DNA of 64,000 nt from Microbacterium salsuginis (GTDB taxonomy: Bacteria > Actinomycetota > Actinomycetes > Actinomycetales > Microbacteriaceae), in the NCBI RefSeq assembly GCF_012524205.1, contig NZ_JABACI010000002.1:372001-436000 (forward strand), given 5' to 3'. Positions 46,082 through 56,303 of this stretch are shown in pieces. Position 1 is the first letter of the stretch; the number at the start of each line of letters is the position of its first letter. A model generated the notes under the pieces. It was not told where the DNA came from. It did no database searches and saw nothing but the letters and a program-made list of their open reading frames with translations. Made by a program: the position numbers and the translations under genes.

Positions 46082-46930
46082 GTGTCTCGCCGTGTTCGCA
46101 TCGCCTCTGTCAACGTCAACGGAATCCGCGCGGCGACGCGCAAGGGAATGCTCGAATGGCTCGACGCAGCCGACATCGACGTGATGGCCCTCCAGGAGGT
46201 CCGCGCGACCGAGGAGGAGCTGCGCACGGCCCTGCCCGGGTGGGAGATCGTCAACGACGAAGCGCTGGCCAAGGGCCGTGCCGGCGTGGCGGTGGCGAGC
46301 CGGATGCCGTCGGTCGATGTGCGCCGCGTGCTCGGTCCCGAGCCGCTCGACAGCGCCGGCCGGTGGATCGAGGCCGACTTCGACATCGACGGCGAGCGGC
46401 TGATCGTTGTCAGCGCGTACGTGCACACCGGCGAGGCCGAAACGCCCCGGCAGGACGCGAAGTGGGCGTTCCTCGACGCGATGGAGGCGCGCCTGCCGCA
46501 GCTGGCCGCGGCGTCGCCGCTCGCGCTGGTGATGGGCGACCTCAACGTCGGGCACCGCGAGCTCGACATCCGCAACTGGAAGGGCAACGTCAAGAAGGCC
46601 GGCTTCCTCCCTCGCGAGCGCGCCTACTTCGACCGGTTCTTCGGCGAGGCCGGAACCGAGGTCACCGGTGTCGACGGCTCCGTGGGAACGGGGCTCGGCT
46701 GGGTCGACGTCGGCCGGCGCTTCCACGGCGACGTCGACGGTCCTTACACGTGGTGGTCGATGCGCGGACGCGCGTTCGACAACGACTCGGGCTGGCGGAT
46801 CGACTATCACCTCGCCACTCCGGCGCTCGGCGAGCGCGTGGCGGACTACCGCGTCGTGCGCGCGCCCTCGTGGGACACCCGCTGGAGCGACCACGCCCCG
46901 GTCGTCGCGGAATACACCCTCGGCAGATAG
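46082..46930 (+). CDS. xthA: exodeoxyribonuclease III
   Basis: 282 residues of the EEP superfamily. RIASVNVNGIRAATRKGMLE has the Asn of the first motif, MALQEVRATEEEL the metal Glu, VMGDLNVGHRELDI the Asp/Asn pair and WSDHAPVVAEY the C-terminal Asp-His. It nicks DNA at abasic sites and degrades 3' ends during base excision repair. The start at 46082 is preferred over 46052 from the promoter position. Confidence 0.94.
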   Translation: MSRRVRIASVNVNGIRAATRKGMLEWLDAADIDVMALQEVRATEEELRTALPGWEIVNDEALAKGRAGVAVASRMPSVDVRRVLGPEPLDSAGRWIEADFDIDGERLIVVSAYVHTGEAETPRQDAKWAFLDAMEARLPQLAAASPLALVMGDLNVGHRELDIRNWKGNVKKAGFLPRERAYFDRFFGEAGTEVTGVDGSVGTGLGWVDVGRRFHGDVDGPYTWWSMRGRAFDNDSGWRIDYHLATPALGERVADYRVVRAPSWDTRWSDHAPVVAEYTLGR

Positions 46931-47048
46931 CCCCGGCTCACGGACGCGCCGCCGGGCGCGGGGCGCGCGGTTCGTCCGGCACCTCCCCGGAGGCGCAACC
47001 TCGTATGGCTAGACTCCGCGAGGGGGAGGCCACAGACGGGGGTTCACT

Positions 47049-48932
47049 GTGCACGACCGGAAGATGCTCGCGGGCGCGAGCGCGCTCATGGCGATGGCGG
47101 CCGCGATGGTACTCGGCGGGTGCGCTCCGGCGGCCGACTCCGAGCCGACGCTCACCGGATCCATCGACCTGGTGGCCGACGGCGTCGACACGGCCGGATG
47201 GACCGTCACGGCGTGGAGCCTCGGATCGGACGGAGCCGAACCGGGCGCCACCACCACGACCGACGACGACGGCGCCTTCGAACTCGACGCGGGCGACGCC
47301 GTGCTCGTCTACCTCGACGCACGGCCGGCCGACTCCGACCGGGCGCTGCTGGCCGCGGTCGCGACCTCCGACGCGAGCGAGGTCACGCTCAACGAGCGGA
47401 CGACGGTCGCGGCCGGGTACGGGCTCGCCCAGTTCTACGGCGTCGATGCCCCGTCGGGCGACCCCCGGTGGCTCGTGAACGCGACGAGCATGGCGGCCAA
47501 TCTCGCCGATCCGGTGACCGGCGACTACGGCGAGGTCCTCACGACATCGCCCAACGGCTCCGAGACGAGCACCCTGGCCACCTTCACCTCGCTGACCGAC
47601 ATTCTCAGCGCCTGTCTCGCCGACACCGCGGCCTGCGACGCGCTGTTCGATGCCGGAGCCGACGACAGCAAGCCCGAGACTGCCGCCGCCGCGTTCGCCG
47701 CGATCGCGCGCGATCCCTCGGCCTCGGCCGCAGCGCTCTTCGACGTCGCTTCCGGCGCGAGCGGCGAGCGCCCCGGCCTCTCCGACGTTCCTGCGGCGTG
47801 GACGCTCGCGCTGCGTTTCGACGGCGACGGTGAGTCACTCTCGGGCCCGGGCAACTTCACGATCGATCCCGACGGCAACATCTGGATCAACAACAACTAC
47901 CAGTACAACGCCGACCCGGCCGTCGCGGTGTGCGGCAGCGACCAGGCGTTCGGATTCGCGCCCGACGGTGAGCTCATCGCCACATTGCAGGGCGGCGGGT
48001 TGAGCGGCTCGGGCTTCGGCATCGAGTTCGACCGCAGCGGCCGGCTCTGGTTCAGCAACTTCGGGTTCGCCGCTGCGGCGCCGGGCTGCCCCGAAGAGGA
48101 CCAGCCGCCGCACAACAGCATGTCGCTCTTCGATGGCGACACCGCGGTCTCACCCGACACCGGATTCACCCAGGGCGACCTGAGCTGGCCGCAGGGCATC
48201 GAGTTCGACGGCGACGGCACCCTGTGGATCGCGAACTGCGGCAACGACTCGGTCGCCGTCTACCCTGAGGGCGACCCCGACCAGGCGCGCAACCTCGGTT
48301 CGTTCGGGCTGGAGGCGCCCTTCGCGATCGTCGACAACGGGCAGAACGTCTTCGTCACCGGCACTGTCAACAGCGCCGTCGCGGTGCTCGAACGCGATGG
48401 GACGCCCGCGTCCTTCTCGCCGCTGACGGGGGCGTTCGACCGGCCGATGGGCATCGCCGCCGACGCGGAGGGCAACGTGTGGGTGGCCAATTCCGGCGGC
48501 ATCACCCTGCCGTGCCCCGACCGCACGGCCGAGGGCCGCGGCACGCCGTCGGTCACGATGATCGCGCCGGACGGCACCGTCTCGACGCCCTACACCGGCG
48601 GCGGCGTCACACTCCCCTGGGGCATCGCGACCGACGGCGACGGCAACGTGTGGGTCGCCGACTTCAGCAAGCAGCGGGTGGCCGCATTCTGCGGGGCGGA
48701 TGCCGCGACCTGCCCGCGCGGACTGGTCACGGGTGAGGCGATCTCGCCCGACGACACCGGCTACGCCTTCGACGGCCTGACTCGCAGCACCGGAATCGCG
48801 GTGGATCCGTCCGGCAACGTGTGGGTCACGAACAACTGGCTCACCGACGCGGAGCAGACGAATCCCGGCGGTCACCAGATCGTCGCGTTCGTCGGGGCGG
48901 CGGCGCCGGTACCCGTCGAGCCGTTCGAGTAG
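47049..48932 (+). CDS. secreted lipoprotein with NHL/SMP-30-like beta-propeller
   Basis: 627 residues. Lipoprotein signal with lipobox LGGC (about residue 25). An N-terminal domain of about 220 residues has no clear relatives and includes a beta-sandwich-like part (WTVTAWSLGSDGAEPGATTT). A propeller follows with repeated D-x-x-GNxW blades: IDPDGNIWINNN, FDRSGRLWFSN, FDGDGTLWIANC, ADAEGNVWVANS, TDGDGNVWVADF and VDPSGNVWVTNN. Such proteins bind or hydrolyse extracellular ligands (virginiamycin B lyase and SMP-30 share the fold). Function unknown. TAGACT near 47012 may be its -10. Confidence 0.8.
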   Translation: MHDRKMLAGASALMAMAAAMVLGGCAPAADSEPTLTGSIDLVADGVDTAGWTVTAWSLGSDGAEPGATTTTDDDGAFELDAGDAVLVYLDARPADSDRALLAAVATSDASEVTLNERTTVAAGYGLAQFYGVDAPSGDPRWLVNATSMAANLADPVTGDYGEVLTTSPNGSETSTLATFTSLTDILSACLADTAACDALFDAGADDSKPETAAAAFAAIARDPSASAAALFDVASGASGERPGLSDVPAAWTLALRFDGDGESLSGPGNFTIDPDGNIWINNNYQYNADPAVAVCGSDQAFGFAPDGELIATLQGGGLSGSGFGIEFDRSGRLWFSNFGFAAAAPGCPEEDQPPHNSMSLFDGDTAVSPDTGFTQGDLSWPQGIEFDGDGTLWIANCGNDSVAVYPEGDPDQARNLGSFGLEAPFAIVDNGQNVFVTGTVNSAVAVLERDGTPASFSPLTGAFDRPMGIAADAEGNVWVANSGGITLPCPDRTAEGRGTPSVTMIAPDGTVSTPYTGGGVTLPWGIATDGDGNVWVADFSKQRVAAFCGADAATCPRGLVTGEAISPDDTGYAFDGLTRSTGIAVDPSGNVWVTNNWLTDAEQTNPGGHQIVAFVGAAAPVPVEPFE

Positions 48933-48949
48933 GGCGTCCCCGCGTCGCG

Positions 48950-49999
48950 TCAGTCGCCGAGCGTGATCAGGACATTGCCGCGCTTGCGGCCGGTGTCGAC
49001 GTACTCGTGGGCTTCGCGGATGGCGTCGAGGTCGTACACGCGATCGATGACGGGACGGATGACACCCGTCGCGGCGAGCTCGATGAGGCGCGCCAGCTGT
49101 GATCCTGTGATGGCACCGACGTCCTGGATGCGCCGGATGCCGTCGCGCGTGGGTCGCAGCTTGGACCCGAGCATCGCGGCGAGATCGGCGATCACGAGCA
49201 GCAGCACCCCACCCGGCCGCAGCGCACGTACCGACCGCGCGTGGGGCGCATTGCCGACGCACTCGACGACCGCGTCGTACTCGGCACCGCCGGCCGCGAA
49301 GTCCTCGCGCGCGTAGTCGATCACGCGGTCGGCACCCAGGTCGCGCACCAGCTCGGCGTTGCCCGCGCTCGTGACCGCCGTGACGGTCGCCCCGCGAAGC
49401 TTCGCCAGCTGCACCGCGGCGGAGCCCACCGCGCCCGACGCCCCGTTGACCAGCACGCGCTGCCCCGGCCCGATGCCGCCGGCCTCGAGAAAGGCATCCG
49501 CCGTCGCGAAGCCGAACGGCACGGCCGCCGCGTCGCGGAACGAGACGCCGTCCGGAATCCTCGTCACCGCCCCCTCCGCCGCGATCGTCGTGTACTCGGC
49601 GTGACACCCGAAGCGCGCGCCTCGCAGGAGCAGCACACGGTCGCCCGGTGCGAAGCCGGTCGCACCGGCGCCGACCTGCGCAACGACTCCTGCGGCGTCC
49701 ATGCCGAGCACGGGGTGGCGCGGCCGCATCATGCCGAGCGCGAACATCGTGGGGATCCGCAGCCCGCGCGGCACGTCGCGCGACCGGACCCGGTGGTCGG
49801 CGATGCTCACGCTCGCGGCGTGCACTCGCACGAGGATCTCACCGTCGCGCGGCGTGGGACGCGGCATCCGTTCCACCGCCACGACATCCGGACCGCCGAA
49901 GCGGTGGGCGACAGCAGCACGCATGGTGTCGCCGGGAACGGCTGCAACGGCCGGGGCGTGAACCGCGCCCCGCGTGTCGTCGTGATCGGTGCTGCTCAT
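48950..49999 (-). CDS. zinc-type alcohol dehydrogenase-like / quinone oxidoreductase (MDR superfamily)
   Basis: 349 residues. VLVNGASGAVGSAAVQLAKL is the NADP-binding motif and VLGMDAAGVVAQVGAGATGF the start of the catalytic domain. The zinc-binding cysteines are absent, so it is a quinone oxidoreductase-like enzyme. ATG 49999 is preferred because GGAG lies six bases upstream; an earlier GTG at 50011 contains that site. It diverges from a TetR gene across a clear operator and is probably its target. Confidence 0.88.
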   Translation of the reverse strand: MSSTDHDDTRGAVHAPAVAAVPGDTMRAAVAHRFGGPDVVAVERMPRPTPRDGEILVRVHAASVSIADHRVRSRDVPRGLRIPTMFALGMMRPRHPVLGMDAAGVVAQVGAGATGFAPGDRVLLLRGARFGCHAEYTTIAAEGAVTRIPDGVSFRDAAAVPFGFATADAFLEAGGIGPGQRVLVNGASGAVGSAAVQLAKLRGATVTAVTSAGNAELVRDLGADRVIDYAREDFAAGGAEYDAVVECVGNAPHARSVRALRPGGVLLLVIADLAAMLGSKLRPTRDGIRRIQDVGAITGSQLARLIELAATGVIRPVIDRVYDLDAIREAHEYVDTGRKRGNVLITLGD

Positions 50000-50022
50000 C
50001 GAAGTCTCCACTCTCGCTGCGT

Positions 50023-50052
50023 ACCTTACGTTGTACGACTTACTACGTAAGG
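50023..50052. promoter_or_regulatory. TetR operator between the oxidoreductase and tetR genes
   Basis: ACCTTACGT-N12-ACGTAAGGT, a perfect 9-bp inverted repeat, within an AT-richer stretch. The position between divergent genes and the size fit a TetR dimer or dimer pair. Confidence 0.7.
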
Positions 50053-50148
50053 TAACCTGTTCGAGATCTGTTGTCCAGACCTGCGCGCGATGCCCGCTTC
50101 GCGTCCGGGCGGCCGACGGGGCGGTACCGTGGACGCGGGAGGTCCGGC

Positions 50149-50847
50149 ATGACGACGCTCGCGACGACGACGCGCAGGGAGCCGCTCTCGCGCGGACGCG
50201 TGCTGCGCGAGGCGATCGCGATCGCCGACGAGGGCGGGATCGACGCGCTCACGATGCGCCGGCTCGCCCAGCAGCTGGGCGTCGAACCCATGTCGATCTA
50301 CTACCACGTCCGTGGCAAGGACGCTGTCATCACGGGTGCGCTCGACCTCGTCTTCGAAGACGTGGGAGAGCGTGCGGCGCGCGCGACCACTCCCCCTCCG
50401 CCGTCGTGGCAGGACCACCTGCGCACCCGGATCCTCGCCGCGCGCGAGGTGCTCCTCGACCATCCATGGGTGCCCCGCGCGCTCGAAGCGCGCGGCACGA
50501 TGACGCCCGCCTTCGCGACGTGGGTCGACACCAACGTCGCGGTGATGCGATCGGGCGGTCTGTCGTGGGACCTCATCCACCACGCCATGCACACGCTCGG
50601 CAGTCGTCAGTTCGGATTCTCGCAGGAGCTCATCCTCGACGATCCGCAGGGCGCCGACGGCGCGGCCGATCCGGCGCAGGCGGCCGCGCTCGGCGCACTC
50701 ATGCCGAACGTGCAGGCCATGCTCGAGGACGTCGTCCACGAAGACGAGGTCGGCACTCTCGGCTGGTGCGACGACCGCGTGGAGTTCGAATTCGCGCTCG
50801 ACATCCTGCTGGAGGGACTCGAGCGTCGCGCACGCGCGACCGGCTGA
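50149..50847 (+). CDS. TetR family transcriptional regulator
   Basis: 232 residues. The N-terminal helix-turn-helix is LREAIAIADEGGIDALTMRR then QQLGVEPMSIYYHVRGKDAV; the C-terminal ligand domain resembles that of the tetracycline repressor group (HPWVPRALEARGTMTPAFATW). Likely represses itself and the oxidoreductase until a ligand binds. ATG 50149 has GGGAGG seven bases upstream. Confidence 0.92.
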   Translation: MTTLATTTRREPLSRGRVLREAIAIADEGGIDALTMRRLAQQLGVEPMSIYYHVRGKDAVITGALDLVFEDVGERAARATTPPPPSWQDHLRTRILAAREVLLDHPWVPRALEARGTMTPAFATWVDTNVAVMRSGGLSWDLIHHAMHTLGSRQFGFSQELILDDPQGADGAADPAQAAALGALMPNVQAMLEDVVHEDEVGTLGWCDDRVEFEFALDILLEGLERRARATG

Positions 50848-50862
50848 GGCATCCGTCGCCCT

Positions 50863-51879
<1,017 letters not shown>

Positions 51880-51950
51880 CTCCGCGTCGGCGAGGATCGC
51901 GGCCCGCTGGGTTCGGTTTCGGCGTGCTCCGCCGCGGCGACCCTGCGGCC

Positions 51951-52027
51951 CGTTCGCAACTCCGGATGCGGATGCGGTTTCGGGGCCATCCGCGCATCGA
52001 AAGCCATCTCATCCGGAGTTGCGAACG
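51951..52027. repeat. long palindromic element, family B, 3' side of the second DUF559 gene
   Basis: CGTTCGCAACTCCGGATG at 51951-51968 pairs perfectly (18 bp) with CATCCGGAGTTGCGAACG at 52010-52027. The 41 bases between hold further weak pairing (GGTTTCG against CGAAAGCC). It ends 35 bases from the DUF559 stop codon. Confidence 0.9.
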
Positions 52028-52061
52028 GATTCGTGTCGCCGAGCGCGCCGGCGCCCCGGGC

Positions 52062-52907
52062 TCAGCGCTCCCTGCGCGCCGTCAGGACTCCTCGCAGTGC
52101 TGCGACGACCTCGTCCGGTCGGTACATGATGTCCTCTGCAGCCAGTCTCAGCACGACGTAACCCGCCCGTGCGAGCGCGAGATCGCGGCGATAGTCCTTC
52201 AGCTGCTGCACCCAGTCGGAGTGGAATTTCTTGCTGTCGCATTCGACGACGAGCCAGTCATCCGCGACGAGATCCACGAAACCCACGTCCTCGAACTCGA
52301 CTTGAAGCCTCACCGAGCACCCCAGCCCGAGCAGCATGATCCGGACCATGGTCTCGGGCCCGGACTGGGCCTGACCGTCCACGAGAGGGCGAAGCACTCC
52401 GTACTTCGCCGGAAGCAGGTCGAACACGGAGTCGACCTGCTCGAGATTGATCAACTCCATGTTGAGCGCGCTGTCGATAGACGCGATGGCCGCGCGCGGC
52501 GCCTGGCACAGCACAGCATTGGCCAGCGCGACGACGACATCGGCACAGGTCGCCGCGCCCGGCGAATCAGCCAACGTGTGCCAATGAAGACGCGTGGCGG
52601 GCGCCCTCCACGGACGCAGCCGCTTCTTACGGTCGTGCGGAGTGCGCATCCGGGTGGCATCCGGGAAAAGGTGCACGTGCAGTCGCGAATTCGCCAGGAC
52701 GAACACGCCCAGCAGTTGCAGGAGAGACAGGCACGTCAAGCGCCCGCCCACTCGCACGGCGCGCACGACGTCGTCGGGTGCGTCAGGAGGTAGGTAGCAG
52801 CCGCGGCGCGCGCGAATGAGGGCGCCCGATCGCACCGCTGCGGTGATCTCGCGCGCCGACAATCCGTCCGCCAGCAAGTCCGCCCGGGTCTTGTGCGACT
52901 CCCACAT
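52062..52907 (-). CDS. DUF559 protein with Vsr-like nuclease C-terminus, preceded by an AbiEi-like N-terminal region
   Basis: 281 residues. It opens with a short helical domain (LLADGLSAREITAAVRSGAL, then RARRGCYLPPDAPDDVVRAV) resembling the winged-helix start of AbiEi-type antitoxins. A middle part follows, then the nuclease-like end: FVDLVADDWLVVECDSKKFH (E222, D224, H229), DYRRDLALARAGYVVLRL. The acidic/His pattern matches the 28934 protein, but the sequences are otherwise distant. No toxin gene is adjacent. Palindromes flank both sides. Confidence 0.8.
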   Translation of the reverse strand: MWESHKTRADLLADGLSAREITAAVRSGALIRARRGCYLPPDAPDDVVRAVRVGGRLTCLSLLQLLGVFVLANSRLHVHLFPDATRMRTPHDRKKRLRPWRAPATRLHWHTLADSPGAATCADVVVALANAVLCQAPRAAIASIDSALNMELINLEQVDSVFDLLPAKYGVLRPLVDGQAQSGPETMVRIMLLGLGCSVRLQVEFEDVGFVDLVADDWLVVECDSKKFHSDWVQQLKDYRRDLALARAGYVVLRLAAEDIMYRPDEVVAALRGVLTARRER

Positions 52908-53007
52908 GCTCCGAGCGTCGCCCGCCACGGGGACCTGGAATCGCGTTCGGCGCGATCTGTGGACGACGGCCGCCGACGCCCTGCTGTGGAGGAGCCTCCA
53001 GCGTTCC

Positions 53008-53094
53008 CAATTCCGGATCGGCTCAGATGCTGAGAGCGTCGGCACCCGAAACATCACGGATCTCGCCGACGCGGCGCGCACCGATCCGGAATTG
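53008..53094. repeat. long palindromic element, family B-like, 5' side of the second DUF559 gene
   Basis: CAATTCCGGATCGG (53008-53021) pairs perfectly with CCGATCCGGAATTG (53081-53094). Nested inside are CTCAG/CTGAG (53022-53034) and GCGTCGGC/GCCGACGC (53036-53072). The gene-free stretch 52908-53213 holds this element and little else except a short GCAGGC/GCCTGC stem near 53120. Confidence 0.9.
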
Positions 53095-53201
53095 TGACCG
53101 CCCCAGCGAGCGCACCGGCAGGCGTGGGCCTGCGTGGAGGACGGCTCGACGTGCACGGGCGGGGGCTCGGCGGTGCGGGGCGGAGCGCGCGGCCCGACCG
53201 A

Positions 53202-53207
53202 TACCGT
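53202..53207 (+). promoter_or_regulatory. -10 element, leaderless start of the second GNAT gene
   Basis: TACCGT with six bases to the ATG at 53214. Confidence 0.55.
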
Positions 53208-53213
53208 GGTGCG

Positions 53214-53780
53214 ATGGAGCCAGTGACCCTGCGCACGGAGCGGCTCGTCCTGTCGCTCCCCACGCTGGACGACGTCGACGCGATCTACGACGCATGTCAG
53301 GATGCCGAGACCCAGCGCTATACGACGGTGCCGTCTCCGTACGAACGGCATCACGCCGAGGAATTCGTGCCGAAGGTCGCCGAGGAGTGGAAGAGCGGGG
53401 CGCACGTGACGTGGGCGATGCGCGAAGGCGAGGTGCTCGCCGGAATGATCGGCCTCTACCGCCTGGACGGCCGCGGCGGCGGCGAGCTGGGCTACTGGGT
53501 CTCGCCGTGGTCGCGCCGGCGCGGCTTGCTGACCGAGGCAGCACGCGCGGTGATCGACTGGGGCTTCGACCCCGCGGGAGCGGATCTGCATCGCATCGAG
53601 TGGCGCGCCGTCGTCGGCAACGTCGGCTCGGCCCGCGCGGCGCGAACCCTAGGCTTCCGGTACGAGGGCACTCTGCGCGAGGCGCTCGTCGGCTCGTTCG
53701 GCCGCGACGACGGCTGGATCGCGGCAGTGCTGAGGACGGACGACCGGATGCCGCAGCCCTGGCCCGTCCTCGAGGACTGA
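53214..53780 (+). CDS. GNAT N-acetyltransferase (RimJ/RimL-like)
   Basis: 188 residues: VTLRTERLVLSLPTLDDVDA is the usual start; GELGYWVSPWSRRRGLLTEA is the acetyl-CoA pyrophosphate loop (here WSRRRGL); and NVGSARAARTLGFRYEGTL the substrate-side helix and strand. Target amine unknown. Only distantly like the GNAT at 10649. Confidence 0.88.
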   Translation: MEPVTLRTERLVLSLPTLDDVDAIYDACQDAETQRYTTVPSPYERHHAEEFVPKVAEEWKSGAHVTWAMREGEVLAGMIGLYRLDGRGGGELGYWVSPWSRRRGLLTEAARAVIDWGFDPAGADLHRIEWRAVVGNVGSARAARTLGFRYEGTLREALVGSFGRDDGWIAAVLRTDDRMPQPWPVLED

Positions 53781-53832
53781 GCCGTTCCCGCTCCGCGTGC
53801 GTCGCGTCGGTGCGGCGTGGCAGGATGAGCGC

Positions 53833-54693
53833 ATGCCCGAGATGCCGGAGGTGCAGGGGCTCGTCGACTTCCTCGGTGAGCGCCTGAAGGGGTTGCGCAT
53901 CACCCGCGTCATGGTCGGCAACATCGCCGCTCTCAAGACGTACGACCCGCCGATCGACGCACTGAAGGATGTGGAGATCACCGGCGCTTCGCGCCACGGC
54001 AAGTTCGTCGACCTGTCGACGACCGGACCGCACCTGATCTTCCATCTCGCGAAGGCCGGGTGGCTGCGGTTCACGGACGAGCTCGCTCCCACCCTGATCA
54101 AGCCCGGAAAGACGCCGATCGCACTGCGCGTCGCCCTCAGCGACGGGTCGGGGTTCGATCTGACCGAGGCCGGCACCAAGAAGTCGCTCGCGGTGTACGT
54201 CGCGCGCGATCCCGCCGACGTTCCCGGCATCGCACGGCTCGGGCCGGATCCCCTCGGCCCCGGCTTCACGCGCGACACTCTCGCGTCGCTGCTCGAGGGC
54301 CGGCGCACCCAGATCAAGGGCGTACTGCGCGATCAGGCGACGGTCGCGGGCGTGGGCAATGCCTACTCCGACGAGATCCTGCATGCCGCGAAGATGTCGC
54401 CCTATGCGCTCGCTTCGAGCCTCACCGCGGAGGACGTCGACCGGCTCTACGCCGCGATGACAGAGACGCTGACGGATGCCGTGGCCGAAGCATCCGGCAA
54501 ACCTCCCGCCGAGCTGAAAGATGCCAAGCGTCGCGGCATGCAGGTGCACGGACGGCGGGGCGAGACCTGCCCGGTGTGCGGGGACGAGGTGCGCAGCGTC
54601 TTCTTCGCCGACAACTCGCTCGAGTACTGCCCCACGTGCCAGACCGGCGGCAAGATCCTCGCCGACCGGCGCCTGTCGCGGCTGCTCAAGTAG
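53833..54693 (+). CDS. Fpg/Nei-family DNA glycosylase
   Basis: 286 residues. The N-terminal PEMPEVQG supplies the catalytic Pro2 and Glu3, SRHGKFVDL the beta-hairpin lysine, GVGNAYSDEILHAA the helix-two-turn-helix, and CPVCGDEV with CPTCQTGGKILADRRLSRLL the zinc finger. It removes oxidised bases and cleaves the abasic site. Whether it prefers oxidised purines (Fpg) or pyrimidines (Nei) cannot be told. Convergent with glpK, one base apart. Confidence 0.92.
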   Translation: MPEMPEVQGLVDFLGERLKGLRITRVMVGNIAALKTYDPPIDALKDVEITGASRHGKFVDLSTTGPHLIFHLAKAGWLRFTDELAPTLIKPGKTPIALRVALSDGSGFDLTEAGTKKSLAVYVARDPADVPGIARLGPDPLGPGFTRDTLASLLEGRRTQIKGVLRDQATVAGVGNAYSDEILHAAKMSPYALASSLTAEDVDRLYAAMTETLTDAVAEASGKPPAELKDAKRRGMQVHGRRGETCPVCGDEVRSVFFADNSLEYCPTCQTGGKILADRRLSRLLK

Positions 54694-54694
54694 C

Positions 54695-56233
54695 TCAGCC
54701 CTCGGTGGTGCCCATGAGCACCCGGGCGTCGTCGTCGACCCAGTCGAGCGACTTCGACACGGCCTTGCGCCACATCCGGCACCGGCGCTCGCGCTCGTCC
54801 TGCGGCATCCGCGGCTCGAAGCGCACGTCCTCCTGCCAGTGCGCCCGCAGCTCGTCGCGGTCGCGCCACACGCCGGTCGCGAGACCGGCGGCGTATGCGG
54901 CGCCGAGCGCCGTCGTCTCGATCACCTTGGGCCGTACGACGGGGATGCCGAGGATGTCGGCCTGGAACTGCATGAGCAGGTCGTCGCGGGTCATGCCGCC
55001 GTCGACGCGGAGCTCGTCGAGGCCCCGACCGGTGTCGGCGATGACCGCGTCGATGACGTCGCGCGTCTGGAATGCGGTGGACTCGAGGGCAGCCCGGGCG
55101 ATATGCGCCTTGTTGACGTATCTCGTGAGGCCGACGAGGGCACCGCGCGCGTCGGGACGCCAGTACGGCGCGAACAGCCCCGAGAACGCGGGCACGAAGT
55201 AGGCACCGCCGTTGTCGTCGACGCTTGCCGCGAGCGTCTCGACGTCTTCGGACCGCTGGATGATGCCGAGGTTGTCGCGCAGCCACTGCACGAGCGATCC
55301 GGTCACGGCGATCGAGCCCTCCAGCGCATAGCGCGCGGGTTCATCGCCGCACCGGTAGGCGACCGTCGTGATGAGCCCGCTCCCGGACTGAACGATGTCG
55401 GTTCCGGTGTTGACCAGGAGGAAGTTGCCCGTGCCGTAGGTGTTCTTCGATTCGCCGGCGTCGAATGCCGCCTGCCCGAAGGTGGCCGCCTGCTGATCTC
55501 CGAGGATGCCGGCGATCGGCACGCCGTCGAGCACGGACGGCAGCTGCGAATGGCCCATCACCTCGGACGACGAGCGGATCTCGGGCATCATCGCACGCGG
55601 GATGCCCCAGACCTCGAGCAGGTCGTCCGCCCAGTCCAGCGTCCGCAGGTCCATCAGCAGCGTGCGTGAGGCGTTGGTCACATCGGTGACGTGGATGCCG
55701 CCGCGCGCGCCCCCGGTCAGGTTCCAGACCACCCACGTGTCGGGCGTGCCGAAGAGCAGCTCCCCCGCTTGTGCGGCGGCCCGTGCGCCCGGCACGTTCT
55801 CGAGGATCCATGCGACCTTCGACGCCGAGAAGTACGTGGCCAGCGGCAGTCCCGTCGTCTGCGCGAAACGGTCCGCTCCGCCGTCCTGAGCGAGCCGGTC
55901 GATGCGCGGCTGGGTGCGCGTGTCCTGCCAGACCAGTGCGTTGGAGATCGGGCGCCCGGTGCGCTTCTCCCACACGATCGCCGTCTCGCGCTGGTTCGTC
56001 ACGCCGATGGCGGCGACATCGGATGCCGTCACTCGCGCGCGCGACAGGCACGAGGCGATCACCCACTCGGTGTTGGTCCAGATCTCGACGGGATCGTGCT
56101 CGACCCAGCCGGCTCGAGGGAAGATCTGCTCGTGCTCGCGCTGCGCGACCGACACGATCGCTCCCGTCGCGTCGAACACGATGGCCCGGGTCGAGGTGGT
56201 TCCCTGGTCGATGGCGAGGACGTGGTCGGGCAC
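54695..56233 (-). CDS. glpK: glycerol kinase
   Basis: 512 residues. The FGGY kinase start is [19 protein letters not shown], with [16 protein letters not shown] next and [17 protein letters not shown] in the C-terminal half. Phosphorylates glycerol to glycerol-3-phosphate. The GTG at 56233 is chosen because AAGGAG lies six bases upstream; the nearby ATG (56239) would touch that site. Downstream of glpD with 70 bases between; the two likely form an operon. No facilitator gene glpF is next to it. Confidence 0.95.
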   Translation of the reverse strand: MPDHVLAIDQGTTSTRAIVFDATGAIVSVAQREHEQIFPRAGWVEHDPVEIWTNTEWVIASCLSRARVTASDVAAIGVTNQRETAIVWEKRTGRPISNALVWQDTRTQPRIDRLAQDGGADRFAQTTGLPLATYFSASKVAWILENVPGARAAAQAGELLFGTPDTWVVWNLTGGARGGIHVTDVTNASRTLLMDLRTLDWADDLLEVWGIPRAMMPEIRSSSEVMGHSQLPSVLDGVPIAGILGDQQAATFGQAAFDAGESKNTYGTGNFLLVNTGTDIVQSGSGLITTVAYRCGDEPARYALEGSIAVTGSLVQWLRDNLGIIQRSEDVETLAASVDDNGGAYFVPAFSGLFAPYWRPDARGALVGLTRYVNKAHIARAALESTAFQTRDVIDAVIADTGRGLDELRVDGGMTRDDLLMQFQADILGIPVVRPKVIETTALGAAYAAGLATGVWRDRDELRAHWQEDVRFEPRMPQDERERRCRMWRKAVSKSLDWVDDDARVLMGTTEG

Positions 56234-56303
56234 GCTCATCTCCTTCCTCACGGGCGACGTCGCCCGTCGTTCGGCGCGGCGACGGCCGGCGCGTGCGGTC
56301 AGG

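Noticed and set aside
52062..52907. Complete type IV toxin-antitoxin pair (AbiE-like) at the second DUF559 gene
   Set aside because: Only an AbiEi-like N-terminus is suggested; no nucleotidyltransferase toxin gene lies next to it.
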